A stretch of 64,000 bases of DNA, from positions 1 through 64,000 of the forward strand of contig DHER01000147.1 of the NCBI GenBank assembly GCA_002399975.1. The letters are read 5' to 3'. The position numbers were made by a program, and so were the translations under genes. Positions 53,963 through 62,355 of this stretch are shown one piece after another. The DNA comes from Firmicutes bacterium UBA4845 (GTDB lineage Bacteria; Bacillota; Clostridia; Tissierellales; Sedimentibacteraceae). The notes under the pieces were generated by a model. That model did no database searches and was not told the origin of the DNA. It saw only the letters and a list, made by a program, of their open reading frames with translations. How positions within the stretch are numbered: position 1 is the first letter of the stretch; each line of letters starts with the position of its first letter.

Positions 53963-55594
53963 TTATCCTATCTTTGTTACTAGAACAGTCATATCGTCAA
54001 TGATTTTATCCTGACCTCTAAGAGCATAGCTTAAAATTGAGTTGGCAATTGTCTGAGGGTTCTTGTTCGTTATTAAACCTAAATACTTATCAAGAGATTT
54101 TTTTTCGTCAAGGCTTATGGAATCAACTATTCCATCAGACACCATTACAATTATGTCCCCTATCTCTATTTTCTTTTTAAATGCACTATATTCAAAATTA
54201 TCTAATATACCCATAGGAAGGCTTTTCCCCGATATCCTATCCACGTTTTTGCCTCTGATTATGTATGTTGGAGATGCACCGGCCTTATAAATCCTTATTT
54301 CTTTTGAGCCATAATCAATAATGTTAAAATCGAATGTAACAAATCTCTCATCACCTAATTTTATCATCAAAACTGAATTTAATGTTCTCAGTATCTGCTC
54401 CTCGGAAAAATCCGTATAAAGAAATTTCGAAAGCAAATCAACAGCACCGCTGCTTTCACTGGACGCTTCCTCTCCTGAACCTATTCCATCACATAAAACC
54501 GTATAATATTTATCAGATTTTCCCGCATAGGCAAAGCTGTCACCGGAAACATGGCTGCCGTCCTTTACAGCAGAAGCATGATATGTCCTTATTTTTATTC
54601 TTTTAATGTTTTTAAATTTCAGAACATAATAATTTTGAGAAGAAGCAACTCTGTCCGAACATTTAATCTTAACACCGCATACATTTCTTACAACAAGTTC
54701 AATAGCATTTTCAGCCTCCTCACACGATTTTTCAGTTTTTACCGTAATACTCAACATAACTGAGTTTTTATTTAATGAAAAAACTTCAAAAAACTTAACA
54801 GCTATGTTTTGCCAAAGCAGTTGTTCTTTTATTTTAACCTTTGCTTTATCGGTAAATATGTTTAAATACTTAGAATGGTTAAAACAAGAAATATTCCTTG
54901 ATTTATTTTCACGCGCAGGCTTTGATCTTTCACCTATAGCAGTTGATGCGGCCTCTGCTTCTGCTTTAATGTGTTTTTTACCGTCAGGTCTTTTAATATC
55001 AATTACATTATCGTAAGACAATTCACCAGATTTTGCATCTTTTTCCTTCACCTTTCTTTTAATTCCGTGAAAATGAAAGCCTTCATTTTTTGTGTTATTT
55101 TTAATATTCTTTATAATTTTGATTATTTCGTTTGCTAAAATTATTGTACTGAAAACGAACACAGCCTCTGACACATTCAGCATTAAACCGTTCATACTAA
55201 AACCGTCGGCGAAAAGTATCGTCATCTTTGAAATCATAAGCATCATTGACGCATAACCGGCTGCAATTAATATGGACTTTTTCTCTTCATTTTGGAAATT
55301 GACAAAATATACATACACCGCAATCAAAACAATTATGTAAACAAAATTAAACTGTACAGATAAAACAGCTGAAATTGTAACAATAAGCATAGCCGACGAA
55401 CTACCTATCAAATAAGAGTATAAACACAGCACCGTAATTGCAAAGGGAAATATTTCATCAATTAAATTTTGCCTTGCAATAAAAAAGCACACCAAAAATA
55501 TTATCCAATTTTCTTTGATGTGCTTAAATTCAGTTTTAAAAATATCACTGACAATGTTTAAATCATATTTTTTATCATTTGTTTTACCAATCAT
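53963..55594 (-). CDS. spoIIE: SpoIIE-type stage II sporulation phosphatase, short form
   Basis: PP2C phosphatase that dephosphorylates SpoIIAA to free sigma-F in the forespore. 543 aa, against about 800 in typical SpoIIE. The N-terminal membrane region has five to six helices (residues 30-160) rather than ten, and the central FtsZ-interacting region is reduced to a charged linker (about 165-235). The C-terminal PP2C domain (SGDSFAYAG, LCDGIGSGEEA, GDIIVMVSDGIVDS) looks intact. Position before tilS supports SpoIIE. Confidence 0.85.
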   Translation of the reverse strand: MIGKTNDKKYDLNIVSDIFKTEFKHIKENWIIFLVCFFIARQNLIDEIFPFAITVLCLYSYLIGSSSAMLIVTISAVLSVQFNFVYIIVLIAVYVYFVNFQNEEKKSILIAAGYASMMLMISKMTILFADGFSMNGLMLNVSEAVFVFSTIILANEIIKIIKNIKNNTKNEGFHFHGIKRKVKEKDAKSGELSYDNVIDIKRPDGKKHIKAEAEAASTAIGERSKPARENKSRNISCFNHSKYLNIFTDKAKVKIKEQLLWQNIAVKFFEVFSLNKNSVMLSITVKTEKSCEEAENAIELVVRNVCGVKIKCSDRVASSQNYYVLKFKNIKRIKIRTYHASAVKDGSHVSGDSFAYAGKSDKYYTVLCDGIGSGEEASSESSGAVDLLSKFLYTDFSEEQILRTLNSVLMIKLGDERFVTFDFNIIDYGSKEIRIYKAGASPTYIIRGKNVDRISGKSLPMGILDNFEYSAFKKKIEIGDIIVMVSDGIVDSISLDEKKSLDKYLGLITNKNPQTIANSILSYALRGQDKIIDDMTVLVTKIG

Positions 55595-55666
55595 ATTTCC
55601 ACCCCTTTATTTTTATGGTAGCAGAAATGGATTGTAAAATACTGTCAAACTATGCGATACCCTATA

Positions 55667-56122
55667 TTAATTTTCCACCTCTTTCTCAGATCCTATTCCT
55701 TTAATCAATTTATTTTCGTTTTTATTTTTATCAATGTATATGGTTTCATTCGGTTTTACCATCTTGTATTGATCTCTGGCTATTTTCTCCACAAGCTTAA
55801 GTAAAGCTTCCTTGTCATCCATTTTCTCCACATCTTTTTTTAACTTTTGAGCTTCTTTTTCAATTTCATCTTTTTCCATTTTTTTCTCGCTAATTTCATT
55901 ATTGAGCACATTTAACATTTGATGCTGGGTAAACGCGGTATATGTAAAATACATCAAAAACGCTGTAAACATAAATTCCATAATTTTAAATTTTCTTTTT
56001 TTCTTTTTTGGGACAGAATGCTTCTTTTGACGTCGTTGTTCTTTAATTTCTCTCTCACGTCTGCGAAAATCATCATTGTTTATTTTTTTCTTTAGTTTTA
56101 TAATCTTTTTTTCTTCGTTCAA
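55667..56122 (-). CDS. divIC: Septum formation initiator DivIC/FtsB-like, TTG start
   Basis: 151 aa. A strongly basic N-terminal 48 residues, one membrane helix (FMFTAFLMYFTYTAF), then a coiled coil (LNNEISEKKMEKDEIEKEAQKLKK) and a YKMVKPNETIY segment typical of the DivIC family. No ATG exists before the helix; TTG at 56122 follows AGGGGG at about 10 bases. It overlaps yabQ by 50 bp, more than usual. Confidence 0.8.
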   Translation of the reverse strand: MNEEKKIIKLKKKINNDDFRRREREIKEQRRQKKHSVPKKKKRKFKIMEFMFTAFLMYFTYTAFTQHQMLNVLNNEISEKKMEKDEIEKEAQKLKKDVEKMDDKEALLKLVEKIARDQYKMVKPNETIYIDKNKNENKLIKGIGSEKEVEN

Positions 56123-56699
56123 CTTGCTTCTGCCCCCTTCTTTTTTCTTTTTGTATTTCTCGTATTTTTCGTTTGTTTCGTTTTGACCGCTTTTTTTTAT
56201 TATATACCCTCTTTTTATCCTTTGAAACCTTTTTTAATCTGAATTTAAAAAATTTATATCTTCTTTTCAACTTATTTTGCGCTTTTTCGCATTTCAATCT
56301 AACCGGATTCAAAACAAGATTTATTTGTTTTATTACGAATTTTATAGGTACAGCCAAAAAATTTATTATTTTCCATATAACCTTTAAAATTTTATCTGTA
56401 ACGAAAATAAACACTTTTAATATATATCGGCTTATTCCGTAAAAATATAAGAGTGCGCCCAAAATAAAACCCATAAGAATAAAGAACCTTACATTTCCAT
56501 AGCTTAAATCAAATATGAGCTTAATTCCTATGTAAACACTTATTATCCAATAAGAAATATCACCTATTGCGGTACCAGTTTTGCTCAATTTTATATAATG
56601 CCTTAAAAGCCTGTATATGTCCCACATAAATCCAAAAAACGTTCCTGCCATAACAGATACCGCAAGCATGTATCCCTGAGAGTAATGTAAGTAATCCAT
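56073..56699 (-). CDS. yabQ: Spore cortex protein YabQ
   Basis: 208 aa. The N-terminal half has four to five membrane helices (YMLAVSVMAGTFFGFMWDIYRLL, ISYWIISVYIGIKLIF, FFILMGFILGALLYFYG). The C-terminal half is an extreme Lys/Arg-rich tail from about residue 125. YabQ is a membrane protein needed for cortex formation in B. subtilis. Context (yabP before, divIC after) matches. The start has a poor RBS and is probably coupled to yabP, 4 bp upstream. Confidence 0.88.
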   Translation of the reverse strand: MDYLHYSQGYMLAVSVMAGTFFGFMWDIYRLLRHYIKLSKTGTAIGDISYWIISVYIGIKLIFDLSYGNVRFFILMGFILGALLYFYGISRYILKVFIFVTDKILKVIWKIINFLAVPIKFVIKQINLVLNPVRLKCEKAQNKLKRRYKFFKFRLKKVSKDKKRVYNKKKRSKRNKRKIREIQKEKRRGQKQVERRKKDYKTKEKNKQ

Positions 56700-56703
56700 A
56701 GTA

Positions 56704-56976
56704 CTATTTAAATAATTTTTTTACTAAACTTGTTTTTTCTTTTTTGCCTTCGTGTTCAGAATATATAAGAGAATTAATTATTCCTTTAATGATAAGCCTT
56801 CCTTCATCTACATTCAGCTTGCTGATATTAAGCTTTTCGCCCTTTATGGTAAGTTTTCCCTTATTTGTAATAAGCACTACCGTCTCGTCATTAAAATTAT
56901 CAACATTTTCCACACCGGTCACATTTAATACTTCCTTGTTTTCAAGCGTTAGGCTCTGTTCAGTATTCTCGTCCAT
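56704..56976 (-). CDS. yabP: Sporulation protein YabP
   Basis: 90 aa, small beta-rich YabP/YqfC-family protein (LTLENKEVLNVTGVENVDNF, TIKGEKLNISKLNVDEGRLIIKG). Needed for sporulation in B. subtilis. The ATG at 56976 follows AGGGGGAGTGCAC. First gene of the yabP-yabQ-divIC-spoIIE run. Confidence 0.93.
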   Translation of the reverse strand: MDENTEQSLTLENKEVLNVTGVENVDNFNDETVVLITNKGKLTIKGEKLNISKLNVDEGRLIIKGIINSLIYSEHEGKKEKTSLVKKLFK

Positions 56977-57139
56977 GTGCACTCCCCCTGATTATATAAA
57001 GCTTTATATAATTTATTAATAAAGTATATGAATAACATAAATAAATATGAATTAAATGTCCAAGTATATTCTTTTTCTACTCGTCAAAAATCTTCACCAA
57101 TTAAATACGAAAATTTCTCTCATTTTCTAATTAAACTGC

Positions 57140-57190
57140 AAGAATCTCATCCTCTCAGAATATAATTTTAAACCAAGGGATGAGATTCTT
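57140..57190. repeat. Inverted repeat upstream of yabP
   Basis: Perfect 13-bp arms AAGAATCTCATCC (57140-57152) and GGATGAGATTCTT (57178-57190) across a 25-nt loop. It lies between the ComK-like gene and yabP, both on the minus strand. T-rich sequence follows only weakly, so it is not a clear terminator. Nothing else was recognised in the 299-bp gap. Confidence 0.7.
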
Positions 57191-57275
57191 CTTTCAATTA
57201 ATGTCCAAAATAACAAGGCAAGGATACTGTACAGAAACAAAGTCAAGCTCTATTTACAACAATGACATTTTTCTC

Positions 57276-57746
57276 TCAATTTAACTTGTGCCTTTCCCTG
57301 TAAACGTCCATTGCAAACCTTCCATTGATAATACTTCTCTTAAGAGTTTTCATGCTTTGCCTCGTTTGTATAACTTTGCCTGAATTCAATAATATGGCTG
57401 CATAGCCTTCCTTTAGGAACACCTGTTTTATTGTATTTAAGTCCACATATCCGTACGCTGCATCATGCTTAAACATCGGTTCCCTCACATTAATATAAAT
57501 ATACGCCAGATTTTCATTAATTACTATGGGAACCTTGTTGCTGATACCTAATTCTTTTCCATAATTTAGCCTATTGTGATATAAACTTAAATTATAATAA
57601 TCAGCCAATTTCTTAACACATGTTTCAATTGTTGTATTTTTTATATAAGAAGCTTCAGCTGTAATTATTTCGGTGCAGTTTCCTTTATCTTTCACATAAA
57701 CAGGCAGCATTGCCTGAATTTCGTTGAATTTAATATTATCTTTCAT
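57276..57746 (-). CDS. ComK-like putative transcription regulator
   Basis: 156 aa, soluble. The layout resembles ComK, the competence master regulator: a basic KVPIVINENLAYIYINVREP strand pair, YVDLNTIKQVF, a LLNSGKVIQTRQSMKTLKRSIINGRF segment matching the ComK pattern of a hydrophobic strand, N/G turn, then a Ser and a Gln/Arg-rich helix. Similarity is of pattern, not of strict motifs. The ATG at 57746 follows AAAGGG at about 10 bases. It is divergent from a sigma factor gene 154 bp away. It could instead be an uncharacterised clostridial family. Confidence 0.5.
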   Translation of the reverse strand: MKDNIKFNEIQAMLPVYVKDKGNCTEIITAEASYIKNTTIETCVKKLADYYNLSLYHNRLNYGKELGISNKVPIVINENLAYIYINVREPMFKHDAAYGYVDLNTIKQVFLKEGYAAILLNSGKVIQTRQSMKTLKRSIINGRFAMDVYRERHKLN

Positions 57747-57900
57747 ATTAAACAAACCCTTTTTATCGAAATTATGACTGAAATTTTAATATTTTATTTT
57801 TATTGAATTTAATCAGTTGCACTCTTACTTATGCTCCATTCCTGTTTTTACAGTTTATTTTTCATAAACTATAATCTTACTACAGAAAGAAGGAAAATTT

Positions 57901-58485
57901 ATGAGTACTGATATAAACTATATTATTCAAAAGTCACTAAATGGGGACAAGAATTACCAAGAAATACTGCTCCAAAAATTAAATCCTTTAATATACATGA
58001 ACATTTACGTGTATTGGTTCAATAACGATCCTTTAGTAGAGGATCTGGCACAAGAAGGATATGCAATTATATTGGAATCTTTAAAAACCTACAGCAAAAA
58101 AAGAAATGCACATTTTCTTTATTATATAAAAATAAAATTAATATATTTTTATAAAAACTCTTACGAAACAATAAAAGTCCGGAAAAGAAAAACAGGTTTT
58201 TCGATTAATGACGATAATAAGAACTTCATACCGATAGAAATGTCAGAAAATAAAAACATTTTAGATAACATAATAGCTAAGGAAGAAATATGCGAGCTTT
58301 TGTTAAACATTAAAAAGTTGTCAGAAAAAGAACAAAAAATCCTTTATTTATATTATTACAAACAAATGAAAATGCATGAAGTGTCAGAAATTTTAAATAT
58401 TCCATACGGTACTGCCGTAGGCAGGAAACAAGCTGCAATAAAAAAATTAAGGAAACTCATAAACTCACGAACCAACAAGCTTTAG
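57901..58485 (+). CDS. RNA polymerase sigma factor, sigma-70 family (sigma-H/ECF-like)
   Basis: 194 aa. Region 2 (LVEDLAQEGYAIILESLKTYSKKRNAHFLYYI) and region 4 (LSEKEQKILYLYYYKQMKMHEVSEILNIPYGTAVGRKQAA) are present with little between them, so it is an alternative sigma factor of two-domain type. Unusually rich in Lys/Ile/Tyr. No anti-sigma gene is adjacent. RBS AGAAGGAAAATTT. Divergent from the ComK-like gene, which hints at a shared regulatory module. Confidence 0.85.
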   Translation: MSTDINYIIQKSLNGDKNYQEILLQKLNPLIYMNIYVYWFNNDPLVEDLAQEGYAIILESLKTYSKKRNAHFLYYIKIKLIYFYKNSYETIKVRKRKTGFSINDDNKNFIPIEMSENKNILDNIIAKEEICELLLNIKKLSEKEQKILYLYYYKQMKMHEVSEILNIPYGTAVGRKQAAIKKLRKLINSRTNKL

Positions 58486-58557
58486 TCAATAAACCCGGCG
58501 GCGACACACAAGTCATTATGACCGTTTCGCCGCTGTCAAATATTTATTAAAATGTCT

Positions 58558-58585
58558 TTGAAATTTTCCACTTTTATGCTAAAAT
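58558..58585 (+). promoter_or_regulatory. Predicted promoter of the EamA transporter gene
   Basis: TTGAAA, a 16-bp spacer and TAAAAT. A GCGGCGA/TCGCCGC dyad just upstream (58499-58532 region) may end the sigma-factor transcript. Confidence 0.5.
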
Positions 58586-58635
58586 ACATGTATAATGAAT
58601 TTGGTCTTTATAATTGGCAATGGGAGAAAAATTTA

Positions 58636-59559
58636 ATGGAAATTGGTAAAATAAAAACAAGGGAAATAAAGTCATTGCTTATACTATTGCTTACTGCAGC
58701 AATATGGGGATTTGCTTTTGTTGCCCAAAGAGTGGGAATGAAATATTTAGGAGCATTCACATTTAACGGAATCAGATTTGCATTGGGAAGTTTATCGTTA
58801 CTGCCTATAATTTATTTTTCTAAAACTAAATCCGGAAATGAAAAAACTGACAGTACAGAAACTCTACAATTTAAAGAAGCAGATTTAAAAACAATCGTAA
58901 AATCAGGAATAATAGCAGGAAGCGCATTATTTGCAGGTTCATCATTTCAGCAAGTCGGATTAATTTATACAGCTGCAGGAAAAGCAGGATTCATTACAAG
59001 TCTTTACATAGTTATCGTACCCATATTGGGAATATTCCTTAAACAAAAAACACATATAACAACATGGCTGGGAGCATTAACAGCCGTTGTCGGGCTTTAT
59101 TTACTAAGCATAAATGAAAATCTTACGATTGAATTTGGAGATCTTTTGGAAATCATAGGAGCGTTTTTTTGGGCAGTTCATATTCAGCTTATAGACAAAT
59201 TTTCAAAAAATATGGATGTTATAAAGTTTTCAAGTGTTCAGTTTGCTACATGCTCGGTTTTAAGCCTGATTATTGCATTTATGTTTGAAAAAATAACCTT
59301 AAGCGGATTATCAGGAGCTATTATACCGATTCTTTACGGTGGTATTATGTCAGTGGGAGTTGCGTACACCCTTCAGGCAATAGGCCAAAAATATGCAAAA
59401 CCTTCTCATGCTGCCATCGCTTTGAGCATGGAAGCAGTCTTCGGAGCAATAGGCGGAGCTTTGATTCTCCATGAAAGACTCTCTGCAAGAGGATATGCAG
59501 GCTGCAGCCTGATGCTGACAGGAATACTTATAGCACAATTGGAAGATATAAAAAAGTAA
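58636..59559 (+). CDS. EamA/DMT-family transporter
   Basis: 307 aa with ten membrane helices in two EamA repeats (LLTAAIWGFAFVAQRVGMKYLG and LLEIIGAFFWAVHIQLIDKFS). Metabolite exporters for amino acids or similar compounds fall here; the substrate is unknown. The start at 58636 is preferred (GGGAGAAAAATTTA upstream); 28 extra in-frame codons lie in the promoter region. Confidence 0.85.
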   Translation: MEIGKIKTREIKSLLILLLTAAIWGFAFVAQRVGMKYLGAFTFNGIRFALGSLSLLPIIYFSKTKSGNEKTDSTETLQFKEADLKTIVKSGIIAGSALFAGSSFQQVGLIYTAAGKAGFITSLYIVIVPILGIFLKQKTHITTWLGALTAVVGLYLLSINENLTIEFGDLLEIIGAFFWAVHIQLIDKFSKNMDVIKFSSVQFATCSVLSLIIAFMFEKITLSGLSGAIIPILYGGIMSVGVAYTLQAIGQKYAKPSHAAIALSMEAVFGAIGGALILHERLSARGYAGCSLMLTGILIAQLEDIKK

Positions 59560-59702
59560 AGGCAGCAGCAGCTAAATTTGGCGCACTTTCAACAAATTGC
59601 CCCCTTTTTTTTTATCATAAGACATGTTGTCACACTTTTTACCTATATGAATATGATATTATTGAGCTTGGCCTCAAAATTCAAATAGGAAAAGGTGTTA
59701 TT

Positions 59703-59993
59703 ATGTATTGTAGTAGTAATGTAGGCGGAACATGTGGAAGAAGAGTAAATCGTCCAGGAAGCTGCGGATGTCCTAGTACAGGTAGGAACTGTAACTATGT
59801 TTATAATTGTTTATTAGATTTATTAGAAGACGCATTAGATGACTGCGGAAGCAGCAATTGCGGTTGCGGAAGCAGCGGTTGCGGTTGCGGATGCGGTTGT
59901 AGTGACGGCAGAAATTGCAATTATGTATACGAATGCCTGGAAGATTTAATTGAAGATGCATCCGATGGTTGCGGATGCAATAGATGTTGTTAA
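59703..59993 (+). CDS. Cys-rich small protein with internal duplication
   Basis: 96 aa, 19 of them Cys. Two copies of a module starting GRNCNYVY (residues about 28-50 and 69-91), each followed by an acidic helix (CLLDLLEDALDDCG and CLEDLIEDASDGCG), are joined by a Gly/Cys/Ser segment (CGCGSSGCGCGCGC). No signal peptide, no membrane helix. RBS AAAGGTGTT and a terminator directly after show it is a discrete gene. The function is unknown; candidates are a spore coat or crust protein crosslinked by disulfides, or a metal-binding protein. A modified-peptide precursor is less likely because no maturation enzyme is near. Confidence 0.75.
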   Translation: MYCSSNVGGTCGRRVNRPGSCGCPSTGRNCNYVYNCLLDLLEDALDDCGSSNCGCGSSGCGCGCGCSDGRNCNYVYECLEDLIEDASDGCGCNRCC

Positions 59994-60000
59994 ATACAAG

Positions 60001-60023
60001 CGGCGGATTTTATCCGCCGCAGT
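60001..60023 (+). terminator. Terminator of the Cys-rich protein gene
   Basis: CGGCGGAT/ATCCGCCG hairpin with a 3-nt loop followed by CAGTTTTAAT, starting 8 bp past the stop codon. Confidence 0.85.
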
Positions 60024-60091
60024 TTTAATATCTTGCTGACTCTTAAAAATCAGCTTACCGCAGTTACAAATATGCGGACAAAATTGCGCAT

Positions 60092-60271
60092 TTATGACAT
60101 ACCTTGAGTAAATGTCGCGCAATCTGTTTCAGCCGAGCTTTTAGCATTGCGATGCTGAATTTCTATTCTTTGAGCATTACAATGATCTCCCTGAGCATAA
60201 TAATGACATGAGTTCACAACACATTTTATGCCGGGATTAGCTTGATCCATTTTTTGTACTTTACCTTCCAT
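60092..60271 (-). CDS. DUF1540 small Cys protein
   Basis: 59 aa, below the usual ORF length cut-off. It has the DUF1540 pattern: CVVNSCHYYAQGDHC, then NAQRIEIQ and the ending TDCATF. Four conserved Cys suggest metal binding. Clostridial genomes carry several such genes; the function is unknown. AAGGAG lies 13 bases before the ATG, which is longer than ideal. It is convergent with the Cys-rich gene. The remaining sequence of the 59994-60472 gap shows no other gene. Confidence 0.85.
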   Translation of the reverse strand: MEGKVQKMDQANPGIKCVVNSCHYYAQGDHCNAQRIEIQHRNAKSSAETDCATFTQGMS

Positions 60272-60472
60272 AATAGTCTTAATACTCCTTATTATAATTA
60301 TTAAAATTTTAAAAGTTTAAACTTTCGTTAAGTATTATTGCCTTAATTTATTTTTATATAAATTACAATTTTTTGGAGTAATAGAGTAATTGCCCAATTT
60401 GACATTTTTTTATTTAACTATTTTAAACTTAAACCGGTTAATTACTTACAAGGGTTTTCCGATCGTCAATAA

Positions 60473-61915
60473 CTACAAAATGCCATGGCTGTGTGTTTTT
60501 GTTCTTACTCCTCTTTCAGCTAATTCTGATACTACAAACTCTCTATCTGATTTTATTTCATCCATTATGAATTTTATATCTTCTTCTGTTGCAGAAGTCA
60601 TACTATAATTTTTCACGCAATTTTTAATATAAGACTTTCGGGCTTTTGTCATGTCGTAGCTTCTTGCTTTAATAAGGGATGGATTCTCTGGAAATATCAG
60701 ATTCTTTCCCGGTATTTCATCATCTGGATCACCAAATAAAACTTCAACACCATTCTTTTTTGCAAATGTCAACTGTGGCATAGGATGTTTTCCTGCAGAA
60801 GTATATTCAGTTTCTTGAACAACCAGTATTTGATTTTCATCCATTTGTTGAGCCAAAGCGAATGCTGCAGTTAATGAGGTATTACCGGCAGGTCCTCTTT
60901 CATATCCTTCTAATATGGCAAATGCCTGTGTAATATAGAAAAGCTCACCCTGTTTTACAGTTACCAGCTCATCCATATATCTAAGAACCCTAGCTGCATT
61001 TCTAGGTGTATCGGATCTATCTGGCCATGTTATAAAGGGCATGGCAAAGCCTGTATGACCTGTTGTGCATGATTTGCGATTGAAATCCTTATCGGATGCC
61101 ATGTGTAAGCCTTTTAAATCAATGCATGCGCCAATTATCTTTGTATCCAATGCGCCTGCTTTAATTAAACCTCTAGCAGTACCGGTCAAATTACCTCCGC
61201 CGGCATTTGTACACACAACTGCATCCGGATCTTTGCCGAACCTCTCTCTACACTGCATTGCTAATTCATATCCCAAAGTTTCTACACCTGCAATACCATA
61301 AGGAGTATACAGAGATGCATTGAAATATCCAGTATCTTCGAGAAGGCTGAGATGAGTAGTAAACAACTCCGGTCCCACTGTCAGTTGTACAACTTCAGCT
61401 CCATATGCTTCACAAATTCTCTGTTTTTCAAGTATCTCCGGCTGACCAATCTTATTGTCGTCATAGCATTCTTGTACAACAATACATTTTAAACCCTGCA
61501 TTGCTGCTTGTGCCGCTACAGCAGCTCCGTAGTTTCCAGATGTTGCTGCTATTACACCTTTGTAACCCAGTTTCTTTGCATGTTGTACTGCAATTGATGC
61601 CCTTCTTGCTTTAAAACTGCCTGATGCATTGGCTGCTTCATCTTTAACTAAGATTCTAGCCCCTTTGCCTTTTGGTGCATATTTTCTTGCTAAGGCAGTT
61701 AAATTACCCAATTCAATCAAAGGTGTATTACCAACACCATGATCTAATTGAATCTTCTGCATTTCCTCCATTGAATAACCGGATTCATTCATCATGGCTT
61801 CATAATCGAAACCTATACCGGGTAATTCAAATTTTTCATAGTCAATTTGCATCGAATTCATAATTATCTCATTTTTACGAGCATTTATTGCATCATATGA
61901 TTTATCTAATTTCAC
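60473..61915 (-). CDS. ortB: 2-amino-4-ketopentanoate thiolase, beta (PLP) subunit
   Basis: Cleaves 2-amino-4-ketopentanoate with CoA to acetyl-CoA and alanine, together with OrtA. 480-aa fold-type II PLP protein: PLP lysine in ASGSFKARRA (about residue 123), GNYGAAVAAQ, phosphate-binding TNAGGGNLTG and GPAGNTSLTAAFA. The start is GTG at 61915, overlapping the ortA stop (TAGTG), with AAGGAG 10 bases upstream. It is usually part of the oxidative ornithine cluster, but here follows a glycyl radical enzyme. Threonine synthase or diaminopropionate ammonia-lyase share the fold, but the coupling with ortA is decisive. Confidence 0.92.
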   Translation of the reverse strand: MKLDKSYDAINARKNEIIMNSMQIDYEKFELPGIGFDYEAMMNESGYSMEEMQKIQLDHGVGNTPLIELGNLTALARKYAPKGKGARILVKDEAANASGSFKARRASIAVQHAKKLGYKGVIAATSGNYGAAVAAQAAMQGLKCIVVQECYDDNKIGQPEILEKQRICEAYGAEVVQLTVGPELFTTHLSLLEDTGYFNASLYTPYGIAGVETLGYELAMQCRERFGKDPDAVVCTNAGGGNLTGTARGLIKAGALDTKIIGACIDLKGLHMASDKDFNRKSCTTGHTGFAMPFITWPDRSDTPRNAARVLRYMDELVTVKQGELFYITQAFAILEGYERGPAGNTSLTAAFALAQQMDENQILVVQETEYTSAGKHPMPQLTFAKKNGVEVLFGDPDDEIPGKNLIFPENPSLIKARSYDMTKARKSYIKNCVKNYSMTSATEEDIKFIMDEIKSDREFVVSELAERGVRTKTHSHGIL

Positions 61916-62220
61916 TATTTCTCAGCTCCTTCCATAATTTCTTTTAACTGCATTTCTACCTTTAGAAGTTCTGGCTGAAAATCACCATAATCATGAATAT
62001 ATCTTGGATTAATTGCTACCAATATACCGCCGGTTTTTCTTCCGGTGGCAGTAACAATTTCAATATTTTCACCTATTTTTCCATCTTCTTGGGCGATACC
62101 TTTTACCCAAAGCTTCAAATCACAGTTTTGTGTATCTTCTGGAACCTGTGGTGCTCTACTACCTGCAGGAAGCACAACATTTTCTATCTGCACCCAGTCC
62201 CCTTTTTTAGCCATATCCAT
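61915..62220 (-). CDS. ortA: 2-amino-4-ketopentanoate thiolase, alpha subunit
   Basis: 101 aa, begins MDMAKKGDWVQIENVVLPAG, with RAPQVPEDTQ, LWVKGIAQED, TATGRKTGG and NPRYIHDYGDFQPEL. This small beta-barrel protein occurs only as OrtB's partner. ATG follows AAAGGAGCTTTTTT. The gap to hplG contains a perfect palindrome. Confidence 0.93.
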   Translation of the reverse strand: MDMAKKGDWVQIENVVLPAGSRAPQVPEDTQNCDLKLWVKGIAQEDGKIGENIEIVTATGRKTGGILVAINPRYIHDYGDFQPELLKVEMQLKEIMEGAEK

Positions 62221-62276
62221 AAAAAAGCTCCTTTCATTTGCATTTAACTATTTAAAATAATTTCAATATATCAAAT

Positions 62277-62318
62277 CATATGGAGTTCAAATGGTTATAA
62301 CCATTTGAACTCCATATG
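62277..62318. repeat. 42-bp perfect palindrome between hplG and ortA
   Basis: Two 21-base arms meet without spacer at 62297/62298; the left arm begins CATATGGAGTTC and ends TGGTTA. It is followed on the minus strand by ATTTGATATATTG, so there is no T-run. It lies 37 bp past the hplG stop and 56 bp before the ortA start. It could act as an mRNA-stabilising or partial-terminator hairpin, or as a protein operator. Confidence 0.95.
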
Positions 62319-62355
62319 AACTACTTATCCCTAATCAAAATCAATTCATACAGAA

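Noticed and set aside
59703..59993. Cys-rich protein as a ribosomally made modified peptide (RiPP) precursor
   Set aside because: No leader/core boundary and no radical SAM, cyclase or protease gene nearby; the duplicated acidic helices look structural.
60473..61915. Threonine synthase or cysteine synthase for the PLP protein
   Set aside because: The fold is shared, but overlap with ortA and full OrtB length and motifs decide for the thiolase beta subunit.
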